NCBI GenBank assembly: GCA_022823465.1
Contig: JAJEHX010000042.1
Coordinates: 192,289 to 256,288, forward strand
Origin: Candidatus Latescibacterota bacterium
GTDB taxonomy: Bacteria > JAAXHH01
Direction: 5' to 3'
DNA length: 64,000 nt
Positions 1-8,488 of the stretch are shown piece by piece. The translations under genes and the position numbers were made by a program. The notes under the pieces were generated by a model. That model saw only the letters and a program-made list of their open reading frames with translations, was not told where the DNA came from and did no database searches. The stretch's first letter is position 1; each line of letters opens with the position of its first letter.

Positions 1-84
1 AATTGAAATAATGAACTGCTACAAATCAAACGTCTAAAGTTTACAGTCCGATCCTACCCATCGCGATCTTGCATCGACCGCCCG

Positions 85-897
85 TCAGTGTTCTTCTTCC
101 GCGTGATCGTGATCCAGGAACTGGGCCACGTACACGGCGCTGAGCACCGAGAAGATCATCGCCTGGACCGTCCCTGAAAACACGCCGAACATCAACATCG
201 GGACCTGCATCGGCACGAAGGGCACCTCGAGGGCGCCGATCAGGAACACCGGGGACAGACCCAGCAGCACCAGCACGATCATCTCTTCTCCGAACACGTT
301 TCCGAAGAGGCGAATCGACAGGGAGATGACCTTGGCAAACTCGCCGACGATATGAAGCGGGCACATGAGTATGCCCATCCACTTGGGCTCGCCCCAGAAA
401 TGCCAGAGATAGGACTTGAGTCCGATCTCGCGCAGACCGATGACATGGGCCGAGACGATGGAGATCAGGGCGAATCCGAGGGTGGTGTTCAGATCGGCGG
501 TCGGCGACTGCATGCCGGGTATGACGCCCAGCATGTTCATGAACCAGATGTAGATGAAGAAGGAGGCGAAGAAGGGAATGTACTTCCGGCCGCGCTCCCC
601 GACGATATTGAGGAAGAATCCGGTCAGCCCCTCGACGGCCATTTCGAATAGCGTCTGGACCGAGCCTTCGGGTATGCGCTTGAACGTTCTTACCGCGATA
701 GTCACAAGAACGAGGACAATTACGAAAACGAGCAGGGTGTTCAGCAGGAGATCCGGCTGTCTGACGGGTTGGGGGATCCAATCGGCCAGCGGGCCCAGCA
801 GGTAAAATATACCATGTAGAATCGAGTAGTGCGCTTCACCGCTCCCCCCCTCGGACGCCATCTCCAGAGAGAGGACACTCGACCACGGACCAGTCAA
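85..897 (-). CDS. atpB: F1Fo ATP synthase subunit a
   Basis: Membrane stator subunit a of ATP synthase, which forms the proton half-channels next to the c-ring. The 270-residue protein has five or six hydrophobic segments, and the essential arginine lies in the helix motif SIRLFGN (Arg about 196). A strongly hydrophobic C-terminal helix ends in a His/Glu-rich tail. The start is a TTG at 897, chosen because TAAGGAGG lies seven bases upstream, inside the end of the preceding gene; an ATG at 861 is the alternative. It follows atpI by 12 bases, and atpE should continue beyond base 1. Family assignment is secure. Confidence 0.95.
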   Translation of the reverse strand: MTGPWSSVLSLEMASEGGSGEAHYSILHGIFYLLGPLADWIPQPVRQPDLLLNTLLVFVIVLVLVTIAVRTFKRIPEGSVQTLFEMAVEGLTGFFLNIVGERGRKYIPFFASFFIYIWFMNMLGVIPGMQSPTADLNTTLGFALISIVSAHVIGLREIGLKSYLWHFWGEPKWMGILMCPLHIVGEFAKVISLSIRLFGNVFGEEMIVLVLLGLSPVFLIGALEVPFVPMQVPMLMFGVFSGTVQAMIFSVLSAVYVAQFLDHDHAEEEH

Positions 898-909
898 AGG
901 ACAACCTCC

Positions 910-1437
910 TTACCGGTAAGACCGCTTCGGCTTGTTCAACACGGCGGTCCAGTCTGCCCGATTATCCGATGTACCCTGTTTCATGACCAGGACGAGGCCG
1001 CACAGGGTCAGCGTGAAGGGAATCAGGGACACGCCCGTCAGCAAACCGATGGGGTGAAACCAGTTCCCCGACGTCACGAAATAAAGCACGAACCCCAGCA
1101 GCGGCAACTTGGCCATCAACAGCAGGAACAGCTTGTTGCGGTTCCGCTTGATTTGCTCGCCGGGCGTCACGAAACGGCGGACCAGCCAGGCCGTGAGAAA
1201 CAGCATCATCAGACCGATCATCGATCCGACGAAGAAATTGACGGCGAACAGGTCCGCGCCCGCCACGCGCGCCGCGATGGCGCCGACCACGGTCAGCACG
1301 GCGCTGATCCGGTAGACGCGGGGCAGGAACCGCCTCAGCGGTTCATCCGCGCTTCCCGGCGGAGCGCCCGTGCCGGTTTCAGTGCCCGGTGCATTGCCGA
1401 TCAATGTTCCGCCGTCCTGCTCAGTGCTTTGCGCCAT
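910..1437 (-). CDS. atpI: ATP synthase subunit I-like membrane protein
   Basis: A 175-residue protein with a polar N-terminal tail of about 45 residues followed by four hydrophobic segments (roughly residues 45-65, 70-90, 105-120 and 125-150). This is the topology of ATP synthase I proteins, which help c-ring assembly or Mg handling. The name rests mainly on its position between atpZ and atpB. It overlaps the end of atpZ by 17 bases, indicating translational coupling. Its stop codon lies within the Shine-Dalgarno of atpB. Sequence conservation in this family is low, so the symbol is a contextual call. Confidence 0.75.
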   Translation of the reverse strand: MAQSTEQDGGTLIGNAPGTETGTGAPPGSADEPLRRFLPRVYRISAVLTVVGAIAARVAGADLFAVNFFVGSMIGLMMLFLTAWLVRRFVTPGEQIKRNRNKLFLLLMAKLPLLGFVLYFVTSGNWFHPIGLLTGVSLIPFTLTLCGLVLVMKQGTSDNRADWTAVLNKPKRSYR

Positions 1438-1690
1438 CTCTCTCCCGCTCCGCCACTTCGATCTTTCTATTCAGACGTCTCAGCGTTCTCGCCATTTCCA
1501 GGAACCCGGCCACGACGCCGAGCATGGCGCCGACGACTCCGCCCCAGGGTTTCCACTCAGGCCAGGCCAGTTCGACCTGGTGGCCCAGAAAGTACCCTAT
1601 CGCGGTGGAGAAAACCAGGGTCAGGCCGATTACGGCAAGCTCTCCGGCTTCTCTCATGTACTGCCATCGGCCCTGCGTATTCCGTCCCAT
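1421..1690 (-). CDS. atpZ: AtpZ/AtpI-family small membrane protein
   Basis: A small 89-residue protein with two hydrophobic helices separated by a short loop (LAVIGLTLVFSTAIGYFLG, then GGVVGAMLGVVAGFLEM) and a charged C-terminal tail. This is the pattern of the AtpZ family (putative F0F1-ATPase assembly or Mg/Ca-related subunit) that heads many atp operons. I start it at the ATG at 1690, just before the family-like region. A longer reading from 1774 is possible but would overlap the bactofilin gene. It overlaps atpI by 17 bases. Function is inferred from family and operon position. Confidence 0.75.
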   Translation of the reverse strand: MGRNTQGRWQYMREAGELAVIGLTLVFSTAIGYFLGHQVELAWPEWKPWGGVVGAMLGVVAGFLEMARTLRRLNRKIEVAERERDGAKH

Positions 1691-1700
1691 AGTCCATTGT

Positions 1701-2108
1701 TCAACGCCCGATCGGATTTCGAATGCCATCCACAGGGCCTTGCCCGCCACTATCCACACGGTCTCCCCCGCCATTCGCGCGGTCCGAAACGGCGTCTTTA
1801 TCCGACATGGCCGAGTTTCCGTGGAAGACCGCCCCTTCCTCGATGACGAGGGACTTGGTCTTCAGGTCTCCGACGAAGTTGGATTTGCTGCCCAGGAGAA
1901 CGTGCTGGGAAACGGTGAGATTACTCTCCACGTACCCATTGATAATCGCGGTCTTGGACTCTATGGACGATCCAACGATCCGGCCGGACTTTCCGACCTC
2001 GACGCCGTCGGTGGCCTTCACATCGCCGTTCACGGTGCCGTCTACCCGGATATTGCCTTCCACGTCCACCGAACCGTTCACTTCAGTGCCCTTGGCAATG
2101 ATCGTCAT
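1701..2108 (-). CDS. bactofilin (polymer-forming cytoskeletal protein)
   Basis: A 135-residue protein with the bactofilin core: a run of short beta-helix turns spaced about every 17-18 residues (GTEVNGSVDVEGNIRVDG, GDVKATDGVEVGKSGRIVG, then YVESNLTVSQHVLLG). A disordered Gly/Asp-rich tail follows. Bactofilins polymerise without nucleotide into membrane-associated filaments that scaffold peptidoglycan enzymes. The ATG at 2108 opens directly on the conserved start MTIIAKGTEVNG; a longer start at 2150 is less likely. It lies 43 bases downstream of the M23 peptidase gene, a pairing seen in many bacteria where bactofilin and a LytM-type hydrolase control cell shape together. Confidence 0.92.
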   Translation of the reverse strand: MTIIAKGTEVNGSVDVEGNIRVDGTVNGDVKATDGVEVGKSGRIVGSSIESKTAIINGYVESNLTVSQHVLLGSKSNFVGDLKTKSLVIEEGAVFHGNSAMSDKDAVSDRANGGGDRVDSGGQGPVDGIRNPIGR

Positions 2109-2151
2109 ACCGCGCTCCTGAACCCGTATCGCACCCGATGACCTGAACATT

Positions 2152-3024
2152 TTAACGTTGCGTTCGCACGCTCACCAGTAGATCGTCCCACTGGATGACC
2201 TCGGGCAGGTAGCCGCGAGGATCGACGGGGGCGTCATCCTTCCAGACTTCGTAATGCAGATGGGGCGCCGTACTGCGGCCCGTGCTCCCGACCAGGGCAA
2301 TGATCTGCCCGCGACGGACCAGTTGGCCGCGTTCGACTCGCAGCCTGGCGTTGTGACCGTATCGTGTCGCCAGGTCGTAACCGTGATCGATCTGGACCAG
2401 CCAACCGAGGTGCTGGTCCCAGTCCGCGAACGTCACGATCCCGTCGGCGGAGGACAAGACCGGCGCATTTTCACGGGCGGCGACGTCCAGGCCGAAATGC
2501 GGCGCGACGATCGAATCGTCCTCCTGTTGAAACTCCCGCGTCACCCAGCCCGCCACCGGCCATATGGACGGCATGTGCCGGAACGGTGCGAGCGGTCCGG
2601 CGCGTTCTCCGGCCGCAACGGACTCAGGCCGCGCCGGGAGGCCGCCGTCCGTCAGAAAGGGCAGCCCGTCCCGGCTGGCAGCCAGGAGTCCGTCCCCATC
2701 TTCCACCCTTACCGGGGAATCTGAATCGAATCGCTCGACGCCCGCCAGCCTCCGTATACTTCTGGCAGTCTCTCTCAGTTCCTCCAGTTGCCGGGTCAGT
2801 TCCACGGACCTTTCCTCCAGGGACTTCACCTGTGCTTTCCAGGTATGACCGAACGTAACGTCGACTACACCCGACGGCAGGGCCAGAAGAACCACCGGCG
2901 CAAGCAGGCCAAGAGCGAACACCGAGACGAGCAGGCCAAACAGGAACCTCGGTATGCGCAGTTCGTATGTCCGGCCCGATCGTTCAGAGACGAAGACCAG
3001 TGACATCCAGTGCATTCTGAACAT
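2152..3024 (-). CDS. M23 (LytM-type) peptidase with membrane anchor and coiled coil
   Basis: About 290 residues with a transmembrane helix near residues 30-55, a coiled-coil stretch (about 65-100) and a C-terminal LytM/M23 zinc endopeptidase domain. Metal and catalytic motifs are visible: HFGLDVAA (HxxxD) and HLHYEVW (HxH). The family cleaves peptide cross-links of peptidoglycan in the periplasm. The ATG at 3024 is preferred over 3069 because the conserved-looking N-terminus begins MFRMHWMSLVFV. Upstream and adjacent to bactofilin, it fits the bactofilin-M23 morphogenesis module. Confidence 0.9.
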   Translation of the reverse strand: MFRMHWMSLVFVSERSGRTYELRIPRFLFGLLVSVFALGLLAPVVLLALPSGVVDVTFGHTWKAQVKSLEERSVELTRQLEELRETARSIRRLAGVERFDSDSPVRVEDGDGLLAASRDGLPFLTDGGLPARPESVAAGERAGPLAPFRHMPSIWPVAGWVTREFQQEDDSIVAPHFGLDVAARENAPVLSSADGIVTFADWDQHLGWLVQIDHGYDLATRYGHNARLRVERGQLVRRGQIIALVGSTGRSTAPHLHYEVWKDDAPVDPRGYLPEVIQWDDLLVSVRTQR

Positions 3025-3188
3025 AGTCAATACCGCCTGGGATACGCATATCCGTCCCTGTTCCGCCACACCTCGCGACAGAATCGGCGCAACAGGATAA
3101 ATATAGGCCGCAGGCCTGAAAAGTCAAAGAATATCGGTAAAATATCGGGGCTGGAGAGACGGGGCGTGAATCCGGGGTTCGATGCGCT

Positions 3189-4049
3189 TCACAGCCGGAC
3201 TTTCAGCAGTTCTAGGATGCGGTTCAGATCATCGGCGGAATAGAACTCGATTTCGATCTTCCCCTTATGCTGCCTGCGATTGATGTTCACCTTCGTTCCG
3301 AGGATGCGCTGCATAATGGTCTCGGCGGCCGCGAGGTCGTTAGGCTTGCGCGCCGGGGCGCTTTCCCGCTTCTCCTCGTAGCGCTTCTTGACCAGTTCTT
3401 CCACCTTGCGCACGGACAGGCCCTTCTTTACGATCTGCTTGCACAATTCGGCCTGTTCCGCGCGGTTTTCGAGCCCCAGAAGCGCCCGCGCGTGGCCCAT
3501 CGAGATCTCGTCGGCCAGGAGACACTTCTGGACCTCGGACGGCAGTTTCAACAGTCTGAGCGTGTTGGCCACCGTCGTCCTGTTCTTCCCCACTCGGGTG
3601 GCGACTTCTTCCTGCGTGAGGTGGCATTCTTCCTGCAGCCGGAGGTACGCCCGGGCTTCGTGGATCGGGTTCAGGTCGTCGCGCTGGATGTTCTCGATCA
3701 GCGACAGTTCCATCATTTCTTCGGGAGATGAAACCGTCATGACGATGGCCGGTATGGTCTGGTAGCCCGTTTGTCTGGCGGCCCGGAGCCTCCGCTCGCC
3801 GGCGATCAGTTCGTATTCCTCTTCCTCGTTTTTACGGCGGACGGTGACCGGCTGGATAACGCCTTTTTCGAGGATGGACCGGGCCAGTTCGTCAAGCCTG
3901 GCCTGGTCGAAGGACTGCCGCGGTTGGTAGGGATTGGCCGAAATCCGGTCTATCGGCACCTGGAGCACGCTCTGCCGGTCTTCCTGGTCGTCCGGAAGAT
4001 CAGGAATCAGCGCTTCCAGTCCCCGTCCCAGCACTTTCCTGGCTGCCAT
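3189..4049 (-). CDS. parB: chromosome partitioning protein ParB
   Basis: A 286-residue ParB/Spo0J: N-terminal ParA-interacting peptide (MAARKVLGRGLEALIPD), ParB/Srx CTP-binding domain with the GERRLRAAR motif (box II, about 85-93) and ENIQRDDLNP, then a helix-turn-helix (about 140-165) and a C-terminal dimerisation segment ending EIEFYSADDLNRILELL. ParB binds parS, spreads as a CTP-dependent clamp and works with ParA in origin segregation. Two matching parS sites lie at 55790 and 57711. It overlaps parA by 50 bases. Full length, with no anomalies. Confidence 0.97.
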   Translation of the reverse strand: MAARKVLGRGLEALIPDLPDDQEDRQSVLQVPIDRISANPYQPRQSFDQARLDELARSILEKGVIQPVTVRRKNEEEEYELIAGERRLRAARQTGYQTIPAIVMTVSSPEEMMELSLIENIQRDDLNPIHEARAYLRLQEECHLTQEEVATRVGKNRTTVANTLRLLKLPSEVQKCLLADEISMGHARALLGLENRAEQAELCKQIVKKGLSVRKVEELVKKRYEEKRESAPARKPNDLAAAETIMQRILGTKVNINRRQHKGKIEIEFYSADDLNRILELLKVRL

Positions 4050-4803
4050 TGGCCATCACCTCTCTGGCTAGGTTCATATAGCTTTCCGCTCCCGACGAGA
4101 GAATATCGTATAGGATGATCGGACTGCCGAAGCTCGGCGCTTCGCTCAACCGAACGTTTCTCGGGATCGTGGTCTGGTAGACTTTGTCCGCGAAGTACTG
4201 CTTGGCTTCCGCCTCGATCTGTCTCGAGAGATTGAGCCGCTTGTCGTACATCGTCAGGAGGATGCCTTCTATCTTCAGGCTCCGGTTCAGGTGCTTCTGG
4301 ATCTTGCGGATCGAATTGAGCAGCTGCCCGAGCCCCTCGAGGGCATAGTATTCGCACTGTATGGGAATCAACACCGAATCGGCGGCGGTCAGCGCGTTCA
4401 GGGTGAGGAGACTCAGAGAGGGCGGGCAGTCGATCAGGATGTATTCGTATTCGTCGCGAATCGGCTTGATCGCGTCATCAAGCTTCCGCTCCCGGGCGAT
4501 GGCCGATACCAGTTCGATCTCGGCGCCGACCAGCCGGCGATGGGCCGGGACGACGTGGAGCGAAGGGATCTCGGTCTGCTGGACGGCTTCCTCGATGGGG
4601 CGCTCGTCCAACAGGATCTCGTAAATCGTCGCGTCCAGCGTCCGGTCGTGCAGTCCGAGCCCCGACGTGGCGTTCGACTGCGGATCCAGATCGACCAGCA
4701 GGGTCTTCTTTTCCGCGACGCCCAGGCATGCGGACAGGTTGACCGACGTCGTCGTCTTGCCGACACCGCCCTTCTGATTCGCAATCGAAATGACCTTGCC
4801 CAT
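4000..4803 (-). CDS. parA: chromosome partitioning ATPase ParA (Soj)
   Basis: A 267-residue deviant Walker ATPase. The Walker A' motif KGGVGKTT sits at residues 11-18, with DLDPQSNAT (Walker A'') and the Walker B region ILIDCPPSLSLL. There is no N-terminal HTH extension, so this is the chromosomal Soj type rather than a plasmid type Ia ParA. It drives separation of ParB-parS complexes along the nucleoid. The 3' end overlaps parB by 50 bases. A 98-base gap separates it from ispF. Confidence 0.97.
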   Translation of the reverse strand: MGKVISIANQKGGVGKTTTSVNLSACLGVAEKKTLLVDLDPQSNATSGLGLHDRTLDATIYEILLDERPIEEAVQQTEIPSLHVVPAHRRLVGAEIELVSAIARERKLDDAIKPIRDEYEYILIDCPPSLSLLTLNALTAADSVLIPIQCEYYALEGLGQLLNSIRKIQKHLNRSLKIEGILLTMYDKRLNLSRQIEAEAKQYFADKVYQTTIPRNVRLSEAPSFGSPIILYDILSSGAESYMNLAREVMANGSQESAGTGTGSADS

Positions 4804-4901
4804 TAAAACAGAAAGCCCTTCAAGATGGAAAATCCGCGGTCCTTACGGCCCGCATCGCCCGCACGCCCCGTGCCGCATTCCTCCACGCGCAGAAACGCAC
4901 C

Positions 4902-5393
4902 TCACCCGCCGTCCGCGGAACGGATCAGCACTACGGCGTGCGCCGCGATACCTTCTTCCCGTCCGGTGAATCCAAGTCTTTCGGAAGTCGTGGCCTTGAC
5001 CGACACGCGATCGTCCGGCAATCCGAGGGCCGCGCCGATCCTGCTGCGCATCAGCGGCACGAAGGACGACAGTTTCGGACGCTCCGCGACGACGGTGGCG
5101 TCCACATTCGATACAGTATAACCTGATTCGCGCAGCACGTCAACAATCCGTTGGAGCAGGAGGAGACTGGAAATATCACGGAATTGCTCGTCGTCATCGG
5201 GGAAATGTTTTCCGATATCGCCCAGCGCGGCGGCGCCCAGGAGGGCGTCGCCTATGGCGTGTGAAAGCACGTCCGCGTCCGAGTGGCCCTGCAGCCCGCG
5301 TTCGTGGGGAATGGTCACGCCGCCCAGGACACAGGGCCGGCCGTCCGCGAATGCGTGGACGTCGTAGCCGGTTCCTACGCGTATGTCATCCAT
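4902..5393 (-). CDS. ispF: 2-C-methyl-D-erythritol 2,4-cyclodiphosphate synthase
   Basis: IspF converts CDP-ME 2-phosphate to MEcPP in the MEP isoprenoid pathway. The 163-residue protein shows the zinc ligands and signature in order: GYDVHAF (Asp and His ligands), the GHSDADVLSHAI signature, GDIGKHFPDDD, and the C-terminal KATTSERLGFTG. The ATG at 5393 (MDDIRVGTG) is chosen over 5414 because the family begins there. It follows ispD with a 94-base gap; the two are separate genes rather than an IspDF fusion. Confidence 0.96.
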   Translation of the reverse strand: MDDIRVGTGYDVHAFADGRPCVLGGVTIPHERGLQGHSDADVLSHAIGDALLGAAALGDIGKHFPDDDEQFRDISSLLLLQRIVDVLRESGYTVSNVDATVVAERPKLSSFVPLMRSRIGAALGLPDDRVSVKATTSERLGFTGREEGIAAHAVVLIRSADGG

Positions 5394-5487
5394 GGCCGGC
5401 ACCTTTGTTTCCACTGTTTCCGTCTGCTTCCATCCCTATCCGTCGCGACCGCCACCTATCGCAATTGCCGCGTCGCGTTTAGCGCGA

Positions 5488-6186
5488 TCAGATCCGCCCC
5501 TGGCGCCGCAATATGCGCTCCGCGACTTCCAGGTCCTCGGCGGTGGTCACCTTGATATTGTCCGGGGTGCCGTCAAGAACACGCACCACGTATCCTGCCC
5601 GTTCCACCAGTTCGGCGTCGTCGGTCCCCACATAGCCCTCTTCCCGCGCCTGTTCGTGGGCTGTCCGCAGGACCCCGTACGGGAAGGTCTGGGGCGTCTG
5701 CGCCCGCCACAGCGTCGCTCGGTCCGGCGTCGCCTCGACCCTTCCGTCCCGGATGACCTTCATCGTATCCGTGGACGGGGTGGCCGAGATCACCGCGCCG
5801 TACCGGGCGCACCCGAGGACGGACGCTACAAGGGCGTCCTGCTCGACGCAGGGCCGCGCCGCATCATGAATCAGCACGGATCCGGTGCCGCCGTCAAGGG
5901 CCATCAGCCCAAGGTAGACCGACTCCTGGCGCGTGCTGCCGCCGGCGACCACGTTCGCGAGCTTCGGGTAGGTATCGTCCGTCTGCGAAAGATGCGCCCT
6001 GCAGGACGCTACCCGAGACGGCTCCACCACCAGCACGTATCCATCCACGGCCGGGCAGGCTTCGAAAACGGAGAGCGTGTGGGCCAGGATCGACCTGCCG
6101 CCGATCGTGATGTACGGCTTTTCCGTATCCGACCGCATGCGCAGGCCGTGGCCGGCGGCGGGAATGATGCCCATGACGGGTTTCAA
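5488..6186 (-). CDS. ispD: 2-C-methyl-D-erythritol 4-phosphate cytidylyltransferase
   Basis: A 232-residue nucleotidyltransferase producing CDP-methylerythritol from MEP and CTP. The N-terminal CTP-binding loop reads IPAAGHGLRM with a downstream Lys (EKPYITIGG). VLIHDAARPCVE (about 105-116) and the C-terminal GTPDNIKVTTAEDL are typical of the family. It is 13 bases downstream of queA and upstream of ispF, so two consecutive MEP steps are probably cotranscribed. Confidence 0.95.
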   Translation of the reverse strand: MKPVMGIIPAAGHGLRMRSDTEKPYITIGGRSILAHTLSVFEACPAVDGYVLVVEPSRVASCRAHLSQTDDTYPKLANVVAGGSTRQESVYLGLMALDGGTGSVLIHDAARPCVEQDALVASVLGCARYGAVISATPSTDTMKVIRDGRVEATPDRATLWRAQTPQTFPYGVLRTAHEQAREEGYVGTDDAELVERAGYVVRVLDGTPDNIKVTTAEDLEVAERILRRQGRI

Positions 6187-6199
6187 CGCCTCGTCCTCC

Positions 6200-7303
6200 T
6201 CAGACGATCAGCATGGCGTCGCCATAGCTGTAGAACCGGTATTTCTCCCTGACCGCCTCCTCGTAGGCGTCAAGGATCAACTCTCTTCCCGCGAAGGCGC
6301 TGACCAGCAGCAACAGCGTCGACTTCGGCAGGTGGAAATTGGTCAGCAGCGCGTCGACCAGCCTGAAATCGTAGGGCGGATAGATGAAACACCGGGTGCG
6401 GCCCTCGTACCGGCGCGGTTCCAGTATGGGTTCGGCCCCTCTTCCTTCGCCGGACGCGTCGGGCACTCCGCGTTCTCCGGGTGCTCCGCGTTCCCCGGCC
6501 GCGATCGTCTCCAAGGTGCGCACGGCCGTGGTGCCGACGGCCACCACGCGGCCCGTGTTCCGCCTTTGTCGGATGATCTCCGCTTCGTGGGCCTCGACAC
6601 GGTAATATTCGTCGCCCATTTCGTGGTCTTCCACGGCGGCGGTTCGGATGGGCTGGAACGTGCCCGGCCCGACATGGAGCAGGATCGGCACGACGGCCGT
6701 GCCACGCGCCCGGATGCGGTCCAGCAGGGGTGCCGTGAAATGCAGGCCGGCCGTCGGCGCGGCCACGGCGCCGTACTCCTCCGCGTAGACGGTCTGATAA
6801 CGGTCCCGGTCGGACGCGTCCGGGGCGCGTCGAATATAGGGTGGCAGCGGCGTACCGCCCACCTGTTCGATGACCCGGGGCACGTCCACGTTCCCGGCGA
6901 AACGAATGAGGCGTATGTCCTGGCCGGGGTCGTCCTCCACGGTGGCGACCAGGGCCCCGCCCTCCAGCTCCAGGCGCGTCCCTTTTGCAAGCCGGGCGCC
7001 GGGCTTCAGCAGGGCTTCCCAATGGGATGGCGATTCATCACGGGCCTGGCGCACCAGCACGACTTCCACGCGGCCGCCGGTTTCCGGGCGCACCCCCCGA
7101 AGCCTGGCGGACATCACCCGCGTCCGGTTCAGCACCAGCGTGTCGGCCGGAGCCAGGTAGTCGGCGATGTCCCGGAACGTCCGGTGTTCGATTGCACCGC
7201 CGCGGCGGTGCACCACCATAAGCCGGGACGCGTCGCGGGGTTCGGCGGGGTACTGGGCGATCAGGTCTTCCGGCAGCGAAAAGTCGAAATCTGCTAGATT
7301 CAC
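6200..7303 (-). CDS. queA: S-adenosylmethionine:tRNA ribosyltransferase-isomerase
   Basis: QueA transfers the ribosyl part of AdoMet onto preQ1 in tRNA to make epoxyqueuosine. Motifs visible: FDFSLPEDLIAQYPAEPRD at the N-terminus, NRTRVMSARLRG, AAPTAGLHFT in the middle, and PYDFRLVDALLTNFHLPKST near the C-terminus. At 367 residues it is slightly longer than typical. The excess is a Gly/Glu/Arg-rich insert (GERGAPGERGVPDASGEG) encoded by two imperfect 18-bp repeats at 6461-6496. A GC-rich 22-bp palindrome lies just upstream at 7317-7338. Confidence 0.95.
   Translation of the reverse strand: MNLADFDFSLPEDLIAQYPAEPRDASRLMVVHRRGGAIEHRTFRDIADYLAPADTLVLNRTRVMSARLRGVRPETGGRVEVVLVRQARDESPSHWEALLKPGARLAKGTRLELEGGALVATVEDDPGQDIRLIRFAGNVDVPRVIEQVGGTPLPPYIRRAPDASDRDRYQTVYAEEYGAVAAPTAGLHFTAPLLDRIRARGTAVVPILLHVGPGTFQPIRTAAVEDHEMGDEYYRVEAHEAEIIRQRRNTGRVVAVGTTAVRTLETIAAGERGAPGERGVPDASGEGRGAEPILEPRRYEGRTRCFIYPPYDFRLVDALLTNFHLPKSTLLLLVSAFAGRELILDAYEEAVREKYRFYSYGDAMLIV
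6461..6496. repeat. in-frame 9-bp repeats in queA
   Basis: GGGCACTCC, GCGTTCTCC, GGGTGCTCC, GCGTTCCCC: four nonamers forming two imperfect 18-bp units. They encode the extra GERGAPGERGVP segment of QueA. Confidence 0.7.
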
Positions 7304-7316
7304 GGGTGATCGTTTA

Positions 7317-7338
7317 CGCCGGCCCGCGCGGGCCGGCG
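7317..7338. repeat. 22-bp perfect GC palindrome between ruvB and queA
   Basis: A perfect palindrome with arms CGCCGGCCCGC and GCGGGCCGGCG lies in the 150-base gap between the ruvB stop (7454) and the queA start (7303). On the minus-strand transcript it would form a very stable hairpin 14 bases before the queA start codon. There is no T-tract after it, so it is not a standard terminator. It may be an attenuator, an mRNA-stability element or a protein site. Confidence 0.6.
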
Positions 7339-7453
7339 ACAGGCCGGAGGTGCCGCGACGGCGTGTGCCGGGAATCGGCCGGACCGTGTGGCCCCGTTCC
7401 GACCCTTGTGGCCTCTTTCCGATCCGGACCGCGGGCGCGCGTCATGCCGGCCG

Positions 7454-8488
7454 TCAATCGAAAAGTCCGGCCTGCGGCCTCTTGTTCGCGGTGAATCCCA
7501 GGTGTCCGTACGCCAGTTCGGTGGCCACTCTGCCGCGGGGCGTTCGATTGATCAGGCCCTGGACGATGAGAAATGGCTCGTATACCTCTTCGAGCGTTCC
7601 GCTCTCCTCGCCCACGGCCACAGCCAGCGTGTTCAGGCCCACGGGACCGCCCTCGTACTTCTCGATGATGGTCGTAAGAATCAGCCGGTTCATGTCGTCC
7701 AGTCCCATGTGGTCCACGCCCAGCATATCGAAAGCGGCCTGGGCGGTTTCCCCGGTAATGCGTCCGTCGCTCTTGACCTGCGCGTAGTCCCGCACCCGCT
7801 TAAGGTACCGGTTGGCGATGCGGGGCGTTCCCCGGGATCTCCGGGCGATCTCCATCGCCCCGGCGTCATCGGTCTCGACGCCGATGATTTCGGCCGCCCG
7901 CGTGACGATCAGGAACAGTTCCTCCGGCGTGTAGAAATCCAGGCGGATCGGGATGCCGAACCGTGCCAGGAGCGGCGCCGTCAGCAGTCCCGTGCGCGTC
8001 GTAGCGCCGACCAGGGTAAAGTGGTCGAGGACGAGCGAAAGGGACCGGGCGCTCGGCCCCCGGTCCACCAGGATGTCGATCTTGAAATCCTCCATCGCCG
8101 CGTACATGTGCTCTTCCACGACGTGGTTCAGCCGGTGGATCTCGTCGATGAAGAACACGTCGCCCGGCTGCAGGTTGGTCAGCAGGCCCGCCAGGTCGGC
8201 CGGCTTGTCCAGCACCGGACCCGCGGTCGGCCGGATCTCCACGCCCATTTCATTGGCGAGAATGGTGGCCAGCGTGGTTTTGCCCAGTCCGGGCGGACCG
8301 TGGAGCAGCACGTGGTCGATGTGGTTCTCACCCCGGGTCTTCGCGGCCTCGATGTACAGTTGCAACTCCGCCTTGGCCTTTTCCTGGCCGGGGAATTCGT
8401 CGAACCGGCCAGGCCGCAACGCGCGGTCGAATTCGGTATCCTCGTCGAACCGGTCGGGATCGGTCAACGGGTAGTCCCGATCGTCCAT
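7454..8488 (-). CDS. ruvB: Holliday junction branch migration ATPase RuvB
   Basis: A 344-residue AAA+ motor that drives branch migration with RuvA. It shows the N-terminal [16 protein letters not shown] region, Walker [12 protein letters not shown] (about 66-76), Walker B FIDEIHRL, sensor [14 protein letters not shown], arginine-finger region RFGIPIRL, and the C-terminal winged-helix region with RTPRGR. It begins directly after the ruvA stop codon, in the order ruvC-ruvA-ruvB. Full length and intact. Confidence 0.97.
   Translation of the reverse strand: MDDRDYPLTDPDRFDEDTEFDRALRPGRFDEFPGQEKAKAELQLYIEAAKTRGENHIDHVLLHGPPGLGKTTLATILANEMGVEIRPTAGPVLDKPADLAGLLTNLQPGDVFFIDEIHRLNHVVEEHMYAAMEDFKIDILVDRGPSARSLSLVLDHFTLVGATTRTGLLTAPLLARFGIPIRLDFYTPEELFLIVTRAAEIIGVETDDAGAMEIARRSRGTPRIANRYLKRVRDYAQVKSDGRITGETAQAAFDMLGVDHMGLDDMNRLILTTIIEKYEGGPVGLNTLAVAVGEESGTLEEVYEPFLIVQGLINRTPRGRVATELAYGHLGFTANKRPQAGLFD

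Noticed and set aside
3095..3125. Terminator after parB (AGGCC-TGC-GGCCT on the minus strand)
   Set aside because: Only five pairs and a broken T-run; too weak to call.
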